DNA from: Silene latifolia
Taxonomy: Eukaryota > Streptophyta > Magnoliopsida > Caryophyllales > Caryophyllaceae
Reading direction: 5' to 3'
DNA: 64,000 bases
Assembly: GCF_048544455.1 (NCBI RefSeq)
Contig: NC_133537.1
Span: forward strand, 150,142,058-150,206,057
Part shown: in pieces, positions 47,587-59,062 of the stretch
Layout of the letters: each line of letters opens with the position of its first letter
How positions within the stretch are numbered: position 1 is the stretch's first letter
Notes under the pieces: model-generated
Seen by the model: the letters and a program-made list of their open reading frames with translations, nothing else
The model's database searches: none
Told to the model about the DNA's origin: nothing
Made by a program: the position numbers and the translations under genes

Positions 47587-49335
47587 TGATGTGACCATAA
47601 TTAGCGCATATTTAGTCCCCGAATTAGCCTTGTTCCCATGCTTTTTAGTGCATATTTGGGTCATTTATTGTCTTTAGTTCTTTGTTTTGCATATTCTTTG
47701 AGGTTTTGTGTCCTTGGTAGGAAAGGAGTGCAAACCTTGCATTTTCATGGCAAAATAAGACTAAATTGATTGAATTCAATGACCAAACATCAAGGAGAGA
47801 CAAGATTAGAAGGCATTTGTACATACTATAGTAGATGAGCAATGTTGAGGAAAGATCCTTGCATCCCCAAGGAAATCCCCAAGGATTTTATGAAGAAAAA
47901 GGAAGAAAAGAAGAAGAAGAAACAAGACTGAGGAGCAATCCGTGCGGATTGTCCTGAATCCGCCCGTCCCCAGCAAGACAATCCGTGTGTCTTCCTTCAA
48001 AGACGCCCGGGCAGCAGCTACCAGAAGACATGCGTCTTCTCCCAAAGACGCCCGGGCAGAGACCGTTGAATCCGGCCGTCCCGTGCCTAAGACGCACGGA
48101 TTCCAGTCCAGCACAAATCTGTTTCTTCAAGCTTCAAAGAAAGAAGCCCTTCCTTTGAAAAATACCGGCGTCTCCCTGCTCAAATCTCAAAAGTGTAATT
48201 ACTAGTTTAGCCCTTAGTTAACCCTAATGCATCCACCTAATTTCCACTATAAATACCCCATTAGTCTAATTAGAAGATGATGTTCTTCTTATCAAATCTT
48301 AGAGTAGTTAATATCAATCAAATCTCTCTTTATTTTTGTAATCAACAATTAATCAAGTTTTAATACAAGTTTTATTTCCTTAATCTCTCTTTTGTTCATC
48401 CTTTATTTTGGGTAATTGAAGATTATTTGGGTTATTATTGGGATATTGACAACCTCTCAATCAAGCATCAAGTACTTCTTTTATTCTTTGCTTTATTATT
48501 GGAATCATTAGTAGGTATAATTCTCTTAATCCCTTTTTAATTATTGTTAATTACTTTCATTTGTTCATCATGTTTCATTTTGTTGGTATGATTGACAACC
48601 TTGCTAGCATGATCAACATGATAATGAGTGAGTAGTGACCTTGCTAGGGTTAACGGGTAATTAGGGGAAACCAACATGGGGAATGATTCATGCTTAAATT
48701 AATATGCTTTCATGGTTTATTTGCTTGCTTGTTTTGATCTCAACTCATGCACATGTTATGTTTGATGAAATGCGAGCCTATGAATCCTTGCATTTTTTAC
48801 CCATCACCTATCTTTTCAATGAGACTTGTAAGACATAAACCAACTCGAGTCTCATTAGACCATGCATGTTGTTGAGTAAGGAAGACTAAGTCGACTTGTA
48901 GGTGTTGTACAATCTAATCGATTCGGCTCCGGAACCCAAACTTTCCTAGGATTGTAAGATATAACCCAACTCAATCCATCACAACAATAATTGCTTGCTT
49001 ATAATTTGAGAACATGTTTGTATGATCAATTCCCGTGATTCCCCTATGACCCCATGATACCCTAGTGCTTTTTATCAATTGTTTACAACCCTTTCAATTC
49101 ATCTTGCTTATTTACTTGTATTGCTATTTAGTTTAGTGACCTTCTACATCAACCCAAATTGTGACACTCCTAAGAAACCACTAGTTTCAATAGAAATATC
49201 ATCTCAATTCCCGTCCCTTGGGATCCGACCTTTACTTGCCTCTTTACTAATTGTAGAGTTGTTTGTGAAGCTATAAATTGTGTTTTGGTCTAGGTGCTCC
49301 TAACGACAAGTTACCGAAAAGATTTAGTCCGACCA
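47587..49335 (+). repeat. 5' LTR of Athila-like element 2
   Basis: 1749 bp, starting TGATGTGACC and ending GACCA before the primer site. The CpG cluster at about 47935-48115 lies upstream of a TATA box (48248-48255). It is clearly related to element 1's LTR but diverged in the cluster and after 48520, so the two elements are different subfamily members. Confidence 0.92.
48248..48255 (+). promoter_or_regulatory. TATA box, Athila-like element 2
   Basis: TATAAATA followed by CCCCATTAGTCTAATTAGAAG, the same context as in all other Athila-like LTRs in the window. Confidence 0.65.
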
Positions 49336-49339
49336 AAAA

Positions 49340-49360
49340 TGGCGCTGTTGTCGGGCATGG
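49340..49360 (+). promoter_or_regulatory. Primer-binding site of Athila-like element 2, mutated
   Basis: TGGCGCTGTTGTCGGGCATGG, the tRNA-Asp site of element 1 with four changes, four bases after the LTR. Confidence 0.75.
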
Positions 49361-49475
49361 TGTTAACTTGATTTAGATTTTCTTATATTTTTATTAGTTG
49401 TGTCTTTCTTTGCCTTGAGGAAGTAAAACTCCTCAAGGTTTGTTCTAATTGTTTTCGAGTTGTTTGATATTTTGC

Positions 49476-52279
49476 ATGTCTAGAAGGTCACAAGGTGATT
49501 TGTTACCTTTTGATCGTGAAATTAAAAGAACTTTGACAACCAATAGAAGACTTGCTAGGAGAAATTTGAGAGGTATTAGTGAGGTTGTGGATATTCAACC
49601 AACTATTGAGTTCATCAACCCTTTTGCAAGAGAAGGTGAGGAGAACCCAACACAAAATACCACACAAAATCAACCCACAATGCCTAAGTTTTCATCACAT
49701 TCCGTACCCACCGAGGAGAACCTACCCAATGGTACTCCCACACCACAACATTTGACCGGAAATTTTATTGCCAAATCCGCCTTTATCCAATTAGTCGAAA
49801 GGAGCCAATTTGGGGGGATGCCTAGTGAAGACCCTCATTCTCATATGGAAACCTTTTGTGACTATTGTGATGCGATTTCTCAAACCGGTGTAACTCAAGA
49901 CCAAATTCGATGGGTCTTATTTCCTTTTTCTCTAATTGGCACCGCGAAACAATGGTTGAAGGGCCTTGATAAGGCCACTCTCGGAATTGATTCTTGGAAG
50001 AAGTTGGCTCTAGCTTTCTACAAAAAATTCTACCCACCGGAAAAGACTAACATGCTAAGAGCTCAAATTACGGGTTTTAAGCAAAGGGATGAAGAATGTC
50101 TGTATGAAGCTTGGGAGCGGTTCAAGGGAATTTGTCGCTCATGTCCTCACCATGGACTTAGAGAGTGGTTCTTGGTACAACAATTTTGGAACGGTCTATA
50201 TGAAGATTCAAGGAACATTCTCAACATGGAATCGAATGGAATGTTCACCGAAGTTGATGACAATCAAACTTGGAACAAAATTGAGGAAATGGCGGTCCAT
50301 AACTCACAATATAGTAGACCTCGCAAGGCTACTAAAGGAGGAAAGCATGAAGTGGACTCCGTTACTCAATTGGGTGCTCAACTTAGTGCTCACATCGACA
50401 CAATCAATTTGAAGTTTGAAAAAGCTATGGCTAGACTTGAAGAAGCCTCAAAATCACCAAAGCATCATGTCAATGCCATGACGGCATCCTCATCAATCCC
50501 AAGTGGGATATGTGAGAATTGTGGAACTTTGGGACATGACCAAAGTGAATGTAGGGGAATAAATGAACAAGTGAATGCTTTCCTAGCATACAAGAGTGGT
50601 ACCCCTTATTCCAACTATTACAATGAAAACACCAAATTCCATCCAAATCTCTCATACAAAAGCCAAAATGTTCAAAACCCTCAAACAACATACACCCCCA
50701 CCTCCCATGAGAAACCAAAATCAAAGACCCTTTTACAACCAAAACCAAGGTAACCAAAATCAAAATCCATACAATCAACAAAATGACCAAGGTTTTGATG
50801 TTCAAAAAAGCGGTCCTCCAAATGCAAAAGAATCAACAAGAATTTTTCACTCAAATGCAAAAAGATAGTCAAGCAAAGGAAACCACCATCAACAACATTC
50901 TAGCTCACACCAAGATGTTGGAAACCCAATTGACTCAACTAGCATCTTCAAGCTCACAAAGACAAAAGGGGCAATTACCACCTCAAAGTAATCCCCCAAG
51001 ACATGAAACGGTTAGTGCCATTCACTTGAGAAGTGGTACAAGGTATGAAGCACCGAAGAATCAAGTTGAGGATGAAGTTGTGGAAGCTAGTGATAAGGAC
51101 GAAATTGTGCAAAACTCCAAAGATGGAGAATTATCAAAAGAAGAAATTTCAAAGAAAAATGAAGACAAGGTCAAGGGAGAAGGAGCCCATTGTGATTAGA
51201 CTTCCTTTTCCAAGTCATCAAGCCAAGCCCAAACTTGATGACCAACTTGGAAAGTTTATGGAAATTGTGAAGAATTTGGAAGTATCAATTCCTTTCACAG
51301 AATTAATCAATCACGTGCCGGCCTATGCGAAATACATGAAAGACATCCTCACAAAGAAGAAGTCGATCCGGAAGCTTGAGACTATCGCCTTCACTAAGGT
51401 GAGTAGTGCAATACTTCAAGGGAGTTCACCTCCAAAACTCAAGGGTCCGGGAAGCTTCTCAATACCGTGTACCATTGGCGACACCACGATCAACAAAGCC
51501 TTGTTTGATCTAGGGGCTAGTGTGAGTGTTATGCCGTACTCGGTGAGTAAAAGGTTGGGGATGGGAGAGAGCTTAAATGCACCAATATCACACTCCAAAT
51601 GGCCAATAGATCGACGAAGACACCATTAAGGATATGGGAAGATGTTCTCATACGAATTGGGAAGTTTTTCATCCCGGTGGACTTTGTCATTGTTGATATG
51701 GAGGAAGATTCCAACATTCCAATCATCCTAGGAAGACCTTTCTTACACACCGCGGGTGCGGTGATTGATGTGAAACATGGTGAGCTCACTCTAGAAGTGG
51801 GGGATGAGAGCATAACTTTCAACCTTGACAAGACTATGAGAGCTCCCCGTTTACATGAACCGTATTTTATGATTGATCATTATAGTCGGAAGGATGAAAG
51901 GAAGAAGTCGGAACTCCAATGGAAGAAGAAAATTGAAGATGCTCCATTCAAAGAGCAAGAGAATTATAGCAAAGAGAGCTTGCAAAGCTCACCAAAGTCA
52001 AGCAATGAAGAAGATGGCCTTATTGGCTAAGAAAAGGAAATGGGAAAGTTGTCTCCATCAAATCAAGAGATTTTCGATGATCAACTTAATGAAGTTTGTG
52101 GTCTTTGGGACGACGAATTTGAAGGGATTTTTAATCCCTACATTGGCAATGCCATCGATCAAGACCGACAACAAGGGCCAAGGTCTATTGAAGACCTTTA
52201 TCATGACAATGAACAAGCTTTTGATTACTTTTTCAAGGTGTTAAGCAACATCAACAACACCTTGAATATGCCCCCTTGA
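49476..52279 (+). pseudogene. gag-pro: Gag-protease of Athila-like element 2
   Basis: It starts MSRRSQGDLLPF at 49476; the upstream ATG at 49449 adds nine residues with no parallel in element 1. Capsid blocks, zinc knuckle CENCGTLGHDQSEC (about 50512-50553) and retropepsin (ALFDLGASVSVMP about 51500-51540; IILGRPFLHTAGAVID about 51720-51770) are all present. The reading frame changes near 50700, 50805, 51175 (one extra G compared with element 1) and 51575, and a TAA lies at 52028-52030, so no full product is possible. It ends NINNTLNMPP at 52279, with no polymerase after it. Confidence 0.88.
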
Positions 52280-52479
52280 CATCTCATCAAAGATGAGAGT
52301 TTGGTGGAGTCCTCCCTAAACCACCATTTGTAAATATTTCTAACTTCCTAACTTGCATTTCAATTCTTATATTGCATTTTTGTCATTTTTGGATTTTTAT
52401 ACTTTGATCAAGATAATTATCATGTTTGAGAGAAGTGAGGGAGGGACTAATAATTTCAATTGTTGTGTAGTGCTTTAGC

Positions 52480-52494
52480 TTAGTGTGGGGATGG
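52480..52494 (+). repeat. Purine-rich 15-mer, first copy
   Basis: TTAGTGTGGGGATGG, repeated exactly at 55332-55346. The two copies bracket the CpG array and the env-position gene. Element 1 has an exact copy at 28443-28457 and a 13-base match at about 31300-31312, on the minus strand. Confidence 0.8.
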
Positions 52495-52599
52495 CAATTG
52501 CCTAGGCTATCTATGCCTTAGTAGTGCCCCCACAATGAAGAACATGAGATATGAAGAAGAATGGAAAAATGACAAGGGATATGCAAAGTACACGGATGG

Positions 52600-53000
52600 A
52601 ACTGAATCCGGGTAAAAAGGGGTCGAATCCGAGCGGGTTCAGGAGAATCCGCCCGTCTTCAGGCAATCCGGGCATATTGGGCAGAAGACGCCCGTCCATC
52701 ATGAGCTGAATTTTTGAAATTTCTGACTGTCAACGAATCCGGGCGTCCTGCATTCAAATCCGCCCGTCTTCAAAAAGTCGCCCGTCTTCACTGAAAGACG
52801 CCCGTCTTTTAAGCTAAGGAAAACAAGAAAAATCCTTGGAAAGGAATCCGCCCGTCATTCCTGGAAGACGCCCGTCCCGCATTTTCAAAACCGCCCGTCT
52901 TTGTTCAAAGACGCCCGTCTTTAGGCGAGAATTTCCTAACCCACAACAGGCCGAATCCGGGCGTCCCGAGCAAAAACCGCCCGTCTTGCCCCTGCATTTC
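52600..53000. repeat. CpG inverted-repeat array, Athila-like element 2
   Basis: Perfect 7-2-7 copies of AAAGACG-CC-CGTCTTT at 52794-52809 and 52907-52922. Mixed-half copies include AATCCGCCCGTCTT (52646-52659), AAGACGCCCGTCC, AATCCGGGCGTCC and CCGCCCGTCTT, about every 20-30 bp over 400 bp. Same place as the array of element 1. Confidence 0.9.
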
Positions 53001-53329
53001 AAATTTTTCGGGTTTTATAAACCCCCTCCCACATTCATTCCTTCATTCCTTCATTCATAACACTACTCATAAAACCCCATAACTCCAAAACCCTCATCCT
53101 CTCCATCACAAAAACAAGATTCCTCAACAACATTCACCAAAATCAAATCAAAACATCCTTTTAACAACAAATCAATCACTCCTCTTTCAATAAAAATCAA
53201 AACCAAGCACAAAATCTTCAACCTTTGAGTCGATTTTTGAATTCATAAAGGCAAAGCCTTTCATCTTTAAATCGATTTGGGTACACTAGAAATTGAAGAT
53301 TTTTCACTCTTTTCTTGGTTTATTCATCA

Positions 53330-54910
53330 ATGGCAAGGACTAAGGGAGCAACAAAAGCAACAAAGGCAAAGGCACCAAAGGCAAAGGCACTCTCATCAAG
53401 ACAAAAGAGTCTTCAAGCAAAGAAAGCATTGGCTATGGTGGTAGCTAACCCTAACTTGTAATTGCAACAAGAACAACCTCCCATGGAAGCAACAACATCT
53501 ACTACTCCGGAAATTGCTCAACTTTCGAATTATCCGGAGGTAATTTTCATTTCCAAATCCCATAGGGACACTTTTGCCATGTTTGCTAGAAAATCATTTC
53601 TATCCACCAAGTTTATTTGTGAAGATACCTTAGATAAGTTGGGTGTCCTTGAGCAAACTAGAGCCTTCTTTAGAGCCATGGGGTTGGAGAAATTGTTTGA
53701 ATCAAAAGAATTGACATACCCCTCCCTTACCTTAGAATTTTTGAGTTCTTTGAAAATTAACAAGGTTGAGACTATGGAGACCATCGAGTTCCGTCTAGCT
53801 AATGTTAGTAGGCGCATCTCCTTTGAGGAAATGGGTAAAGCTTTGGGTCTTAGTGATTCACCGAGTTATTTTAAGAATGTTGGCAAATATGACCCCGACC
53901 CTCTTTAGGAGGCAATTTCCGGAAGGAAATTTGAGGACTTTCATGCTAGTCGCGCTCTACTAGTCCACCATCCGGGCATTAGAGTGTGGCACAAGGTCAT
54001 AGGGAACACCGTCATTGCAATAAAAGACACCAACCATTTCACCAAACTCGATTTTGTTCTTCTTGAGTCGGCTTTGAACATTGGAAGGGAATTCACCAAG
54101 CCTTTCAAATCTCTAAGGCTTTTGGTGGATAGATGGCTAAATATTGATTGTGGGAAGAAAGGCACTACCGTTATTGTGAATGGAGGCCTAGTCACTATTC
54201 TAGCTAAATACTTTGATCCAAACTTCAACAAGGATAGCAAGTATGAGGCGAAAGAGGGTGGTCATCTCATTGATATTAATACTATGATATACAAGTACAA
54301 GTGGGTTACCCATAACCCTCTTGACACCAAGTATGGATGGCTCACTAGTGAGGCTAGATCTTTCACTTTGCCTTCGAAGATTTGTCGATTGAGTGTCCAC
54401 TAGACCAACTATCTACTTCCCCTATCAAAAGAGGCCGAGTACATTATCCGACAACAAAAGGGTGAAATTGAAATGCCCTCCTCTTCCATTGTCACACCAC
54501 CCTATCCTTTCGATTACCAAGAGTTCAAGCCCGAAGGTGTTGAAGCAAGAAATGATTATTTGACTCTTCTCATGCAAGAGATGCACAAGCAAGCCTTCGA
54601 GGATCGGAAAAAGGCTTACTTAGCCCAATATCCACCCCTCCTTCACTTAGCTAGGCAAGGACTACTTGACCCTTCATGTCCTTTGCCTAGTTGGGCGGAT
54701 AGGGAAGTCTTCTTTCCGAGTGCATCTAGGGTCGTTCCGGGTGATAATGAGGTTGTCGGTAATGAAGAGGTTGTTGATAACATTGATGAAGAAGCTAGTG
54801 AAGGAGAAGAGGATGATGAGCAAGGTGAACAAGAAAGTGAAGAAGAAAGTGGTGATGAATCCACTTCTAGTGAGGAAGATGATGATAGTGATGATATGAT
54901 GGAAGATTAG
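53330..54910 (+). pseudogene. Athila ORF1 / env-position protein, element 2, three internal stops
   Basis: One frame from ATG 53330 to TAG 54908-54910, 527 codons, with stops at 53459 (TAA), 53906 (TAG, TGG in element 1) and 54401 (TAG). The start MARTKGATKATKAKAPKAKA is very basic and could act as a nuclear or nucleolar signal. The central Athila ORF1 region matches element 1 closely (EFRLANVSRRISFEEM, HHPGIRVWHKV, GGLVTILAKYFDPNF, YGWLTSEARSFTLPS). The last 60 residues are almost all Glu, Asp and Ser. I see no secretion signal or membrane span. The stops differ in position from those of element 1, so each copy decayed independently. Confidence 0.82.
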
Positions 54911-56976
54911 CAAGCTTTAAAGGCTCCTACCCTCTTGAGGTTTGTCTATTTCTCTCTTTGTTTTATTTATTTATCTTGATCATTGTTGGAGTATTCCTAG
55001 CACCATAGAGGACTAACACCTCGGCCCCATTGAGGTGTTCTCATTTTATTGTTCCCACCTTTTGAAAATCCAAAATGACAAAATTAGTTTCATGCATTGC
55101 ATCGTGTGTGCATGAACTACACCCAACCTTAGGACATTAGCAATAATGTCTAAATCGGTTTGGGGAAGTACATGCATACACAACGGGAGGTAATCTAAAT
55201 TATCCTCTCCGTCATAAACAAAAACCATGCATCATGTAGTATAGATTAGTGTAGCTTGCATTTAGTATAGAAATCATGCATCATGTTTGCATAATTTCCC
55301 ATCATTTTGGCCATTGAGGACAATGCCCATATTAGTGTGGGGATGGGGAATTCTAACTTAACTTTATTCAAAAATCAAAAAAATTGAAAAATTTCGAAAA
55401 ACCTTAAAAATTTGAAAATTGGAAAAACCAAAAACAAGTTCATTTCTTTTGTAGTGTAGTCATGTTTATATTGTTGTATATATCGTGTTTGTTCTATCCT
55501 TGTTCACATTCATTGACTACGCCACATCCGAGACATGAGGATCATGAAGACCGCATGGTATGATCTTTCCAATCTCCTTTTTCCTCTTTATGTTAATGAC
55601 TATGTGGCTTTATTTTGATTGATGCGGTATAACAATGTGAACTTAGGACTTGCATTTAGTTTATATGTCATATTAGTTGGTAGAATCACTTGCATTAGGA
55701 TGTATATATTAGTTGCATCATGGCATATAGTTGCATTTAGATAACATATTTTGAAAAGTGCCTAACCGAGAACTTTGACAAGAGCAACTAAGCCATTACA
55801 AATACTTTTTAAACTTAAGACTTTGCCTACTGGAATGGTTGTAAAACACCCTAGATTGTGTTATACTAGTGTCTTTTGACCCATGACCCAAAGCCTAGTC
55901 AAGGGTTTGCATGTGAGTCACCTATTCCAACCCCGTGACGCGATGTGGACTTGGTTAACTTGTCTAGGTGACCTTGATTGACCTTGTGGTAAGGCAACCC
56001 AAAAATACTTTCTATCAATAAGTTTGAAGTGCTCATTTCGAAAATTTTGTTATGTGGAAGTAATTTATTACCAAGGAAACCTCAAATGTTATGAAATGTT
56101 GAATTATTAACAATTTTAGTTGTTTTGATGGAGGCGTACCACTTCGATGTGCTTTGGAGAGGGATCCATTGAATTGGGCCCCCACACGGTTGTGAATTCG
56201 ACCGCCCAGAGACAGAGTGACTATCACCCCGAAAAGCTATTGTCTAGAGGTTAACCGGTTGCCTAATAAGCGATTGGCGAAAGCAAAGGACACTAGCCCG
56301 GAAGGGACAAACCCCATCTCTAATTTTTGAAATATGAAAGTCGAATGAGGTCGAATTTTGAATACTAGTCATATCCACCCTTGTTTATAAAGATTTGAGC
56401 ATTTCATTCCCAAAAAGCCTTTTTGTCAAGCCACTTTGTCGAGCTTGGGACGATCCATGACCTTTACTTTTGTAGAGAACTCGAGACTTGTCATGTCATA
56501 TGCTACTAGCATCATGGGGATCATCATTCCATAACCATCCGATCGCTCTTGACGAAAGCATTTGGAAATTGAGGACGAAAGTTGTCTAGTTTAACACCAT
56601 TTGGAGGTGATTTAGTGCCATCCTCTTAGCCTTAGTAATTTGTTGAACTAGTATTTGTGACGGATTATATGCTCTTAAATTTGTTCTCTTTTAGTTATCT
56701 CCGCCACTTGATGAGGAAGTGGCTATTCCTTTTGTTGATGCATCCATTATTTGATTTTGAGTGCTTAATGTTTGGATGTGTCGCCATTTTGGCAAGACCC
56801 ACCTTGCCTTGCAAGAAGGCATCCTACCTCATGGTTGTCTTGTTGTGAGTTGAAGGGGCGGAGTGAGACCCGCTAATTGTCTCATATCCGCTATATTATT
56901 AGGTTAGTTTAAATAATGGTCCTAGTCTTTGTCACCTCTTTACTCGGGACGAGCAAAGGTTCGGTTTAGGGATATT
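54911..56976 (+). other. 3' untranslated region and polypurine tract of Athila-like element 2
   Basis: About 2 kb with no supported gene, aligned to 26905-28878 on the opposite strand. It contains the 15-mer at 55332-55346 and ends CGGTTTAGGGATATT directly before the 3' LTR. Confidence 0.7.
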
Positions 56977-57701
56977 TGATGTGACCATAATTAGCGCATA
57001 TTTAGTCCCCGAATTAGCCTTGTTCCCATGCTTTTTAGTGCATATTTGGGTCATTTATTGTCTTTAGTTCTTTGTTTTGCATATTCTTTGAGGTTTTGTG
57101 TCCTTAGTAGGAAAGGACTGCAAACCTTGCATTTTCATGGCAAAATGAGACTAAATTGATTGAATTCAATGACCAAGCATCAAGGAGAGACAAGATTAGA
57201 AGGCCTTTGTACATATTATAGTAGATGAGCAATGTTGAGGAAAGATCCTTGCATCCCCAAGGAAATCCCCAAGGATTTTATGAAGAAAAGGGAATAAAAG
57301 AAGAAGAAACAAGACTGAGGAGCAATCCGTGCGGATTGTCCTGAATCCGCCCGTCCCTAGCAAGACAATCCGTGCATCTTCCTTCAAAGACGCCCGGGCA
57401 GCAGCTACTAGAAGACGTGCGTCTTCTCCCAAAGACGCCCGGGCAGAGACCGTTGAATCCGGCCGTCCCGTGCCTAAGACGCACGGATTCCAGTCCAGCA
57501 CAAATCCGTTTCTTCAAGCTTCAAAGAAAGAAGCCCTTCCTTCGAAAAATACCGGCGTCTCTCTGCTCAAATCTCAAAAGTGTAATTACTAGTTTAGCCC
57601 TTAGTTAACCCTAATGCATCCACCTAATTTCCACTATAAATACCCCATTAGTCTAATTAGAAGATGCTGTTCTTCTTATCAAATCTTAGAGTAGTTAATA
57701 T
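56977..57701 (+). repeat. 3' LTR of Athila-like element 2, cut by copia B
   Basis: It matches 47587-48316 with few differences, including the CpG cluster and TATA box (57635-57642). After GTTAATAT the sequence switches to the copia LTR at 57702; in the intact 5' LTR the next bases are CAATCAAATC. Confidence 0.92.
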
Positions 57702-58968
57702 TGAAGGAAAAGTAGATCTATATACTTAACATACTCATATATGTTTTAATTTAATTTGTCATAAAATTAACTAATGATCTTATGCATGCAAACTTACAAA
57801 CAAAATAAGGAAGAAACATCCATTCTTACATTGGATTTTCGGTTTTAGGGCACAAGGGAGATCTCCTTCTCTCTTGTTCTTGAGCTTTCCTTTTGGATGA
57901 ACAAAGACCCAAGTGTAGGATCTCTCCCAAGGATTTATACCCAAAGCCCACTCTTAAATAAAATTAATATTATAAATGCTAGTACAATATTAATCTTTGT
58001 AGAAAAATGACCCAAAATAATTTGGTTTTTAATCTCCCAAAACCGGTTGAGAGAGGAGAAAAGAGGAAGTATTTTTATCTTTCTAAAAATCTTAATTTTT
58101 GATGAATGAATTGATACACAACAACTAAAATGTTATGTATATGATAATGAATAATATAAGGCAAAAACCACTTGTTTTTCCTTGAAGAAAAACCGGACAA
58201 GAGGAGGGGGAGGGGAGCAAATGCATGCACTTATTTGTCTTCACAATGCACAATAAGGTTGCATGGCTAGATTAGTAGGTAATCATCATGCCCTCCACTA
58301 ATACAATCAACATAATATTAGCTTAATCATCCTCTAATTTTCGGCACATTAGATAACATGGATTCCATATTATTTTTGTCAATTTGTCAATATGTTACAT
58401 GTCACATGTCACATAAAATTGCTATGTATTTTTAACATATTAAAAATCAACGTATTAATAAAAATACGTCATATACAAAAATCGACTTAGTAATTCATAA
58501 TTACTTGTACCAAAATATTTTACCAATTATAAATCACAATAATTTGTATTTATAATAATTCATTCAATTTCAATTGTTTCCTTAAACAATAATTTCATCT
58601 GAGTAAAGATACAATTTGATTACTCAGAGCGTATCTCATTTAATCAAATTCCAATGCGATACGCAAATTTTACTTCCAAAATCGTCCGTCAATTTTCAAG
58701 TAATTTAATTAACTCGTAACGTTATACGATTAATTAAATGATCAATTAAGAGTGTTGCCCTATAGGTATGACCTAGGGGATCAACTGATCACCACCGTCG
58801 CACGACAGTAATGTCAAACTCTAGTCAGCCAATCATTACCGATATATGTTGATCAGTTGACAGTAAATATTACTTCCCAATTGTATTCTTTATAATGAGA
58901 TTTAAACATGTGATCATCATGATCAACAGTCGTGATCGCATTATTGTCGGAGGACACATATTCCAACA
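57702..58968 (-). repeat. 3' LTR of copia B
   Basis: 1267 bp, TGAAGGAAAAG...ATATTCCAACA in plus-strand orientation, followed by the purine tract (minus strand ACAAATGGGAGAT). Confidence 0.8.
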
Positions 58969-59012
58969 ATCTCCCATTTGTCCTCGACAAGTGTGCGTTA
59001 CCAATTCTCTTG

Positions 59013-59062
59013 TCCTATTACTATCTCCCACTCAATGTCCTGTTACTATCTCCCACTCAATG
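59013..59062. repeat. 25-bp tandem duplication
   Basis: TCCTATTACTATCTCCCACT plus CAATG is present twice with one difference. Copia A has a single copy at the related place (about 21477-21501), so the duplication is specific to B. Confidence 0.9.

Larger units (their letters stand above)
47587..57701 (+). mobile_element. Athila-like LTR retrotransposon 2, lacking RT and integrase
   Basis: Same layout as element 1, on the plus strand: 5' LTR (47587-49335), primer site, gag-protease, CpG array, third gene, 3' UTR, and a 3' LTR (from 56977) cut at 57701 by copia B. The left flank TTACC (47582-47586) is the predicted target duplication; the right flank is outside the window. It also lacks reverse transcriptase, RNase H and integrase. 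Confidence 0.92.
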
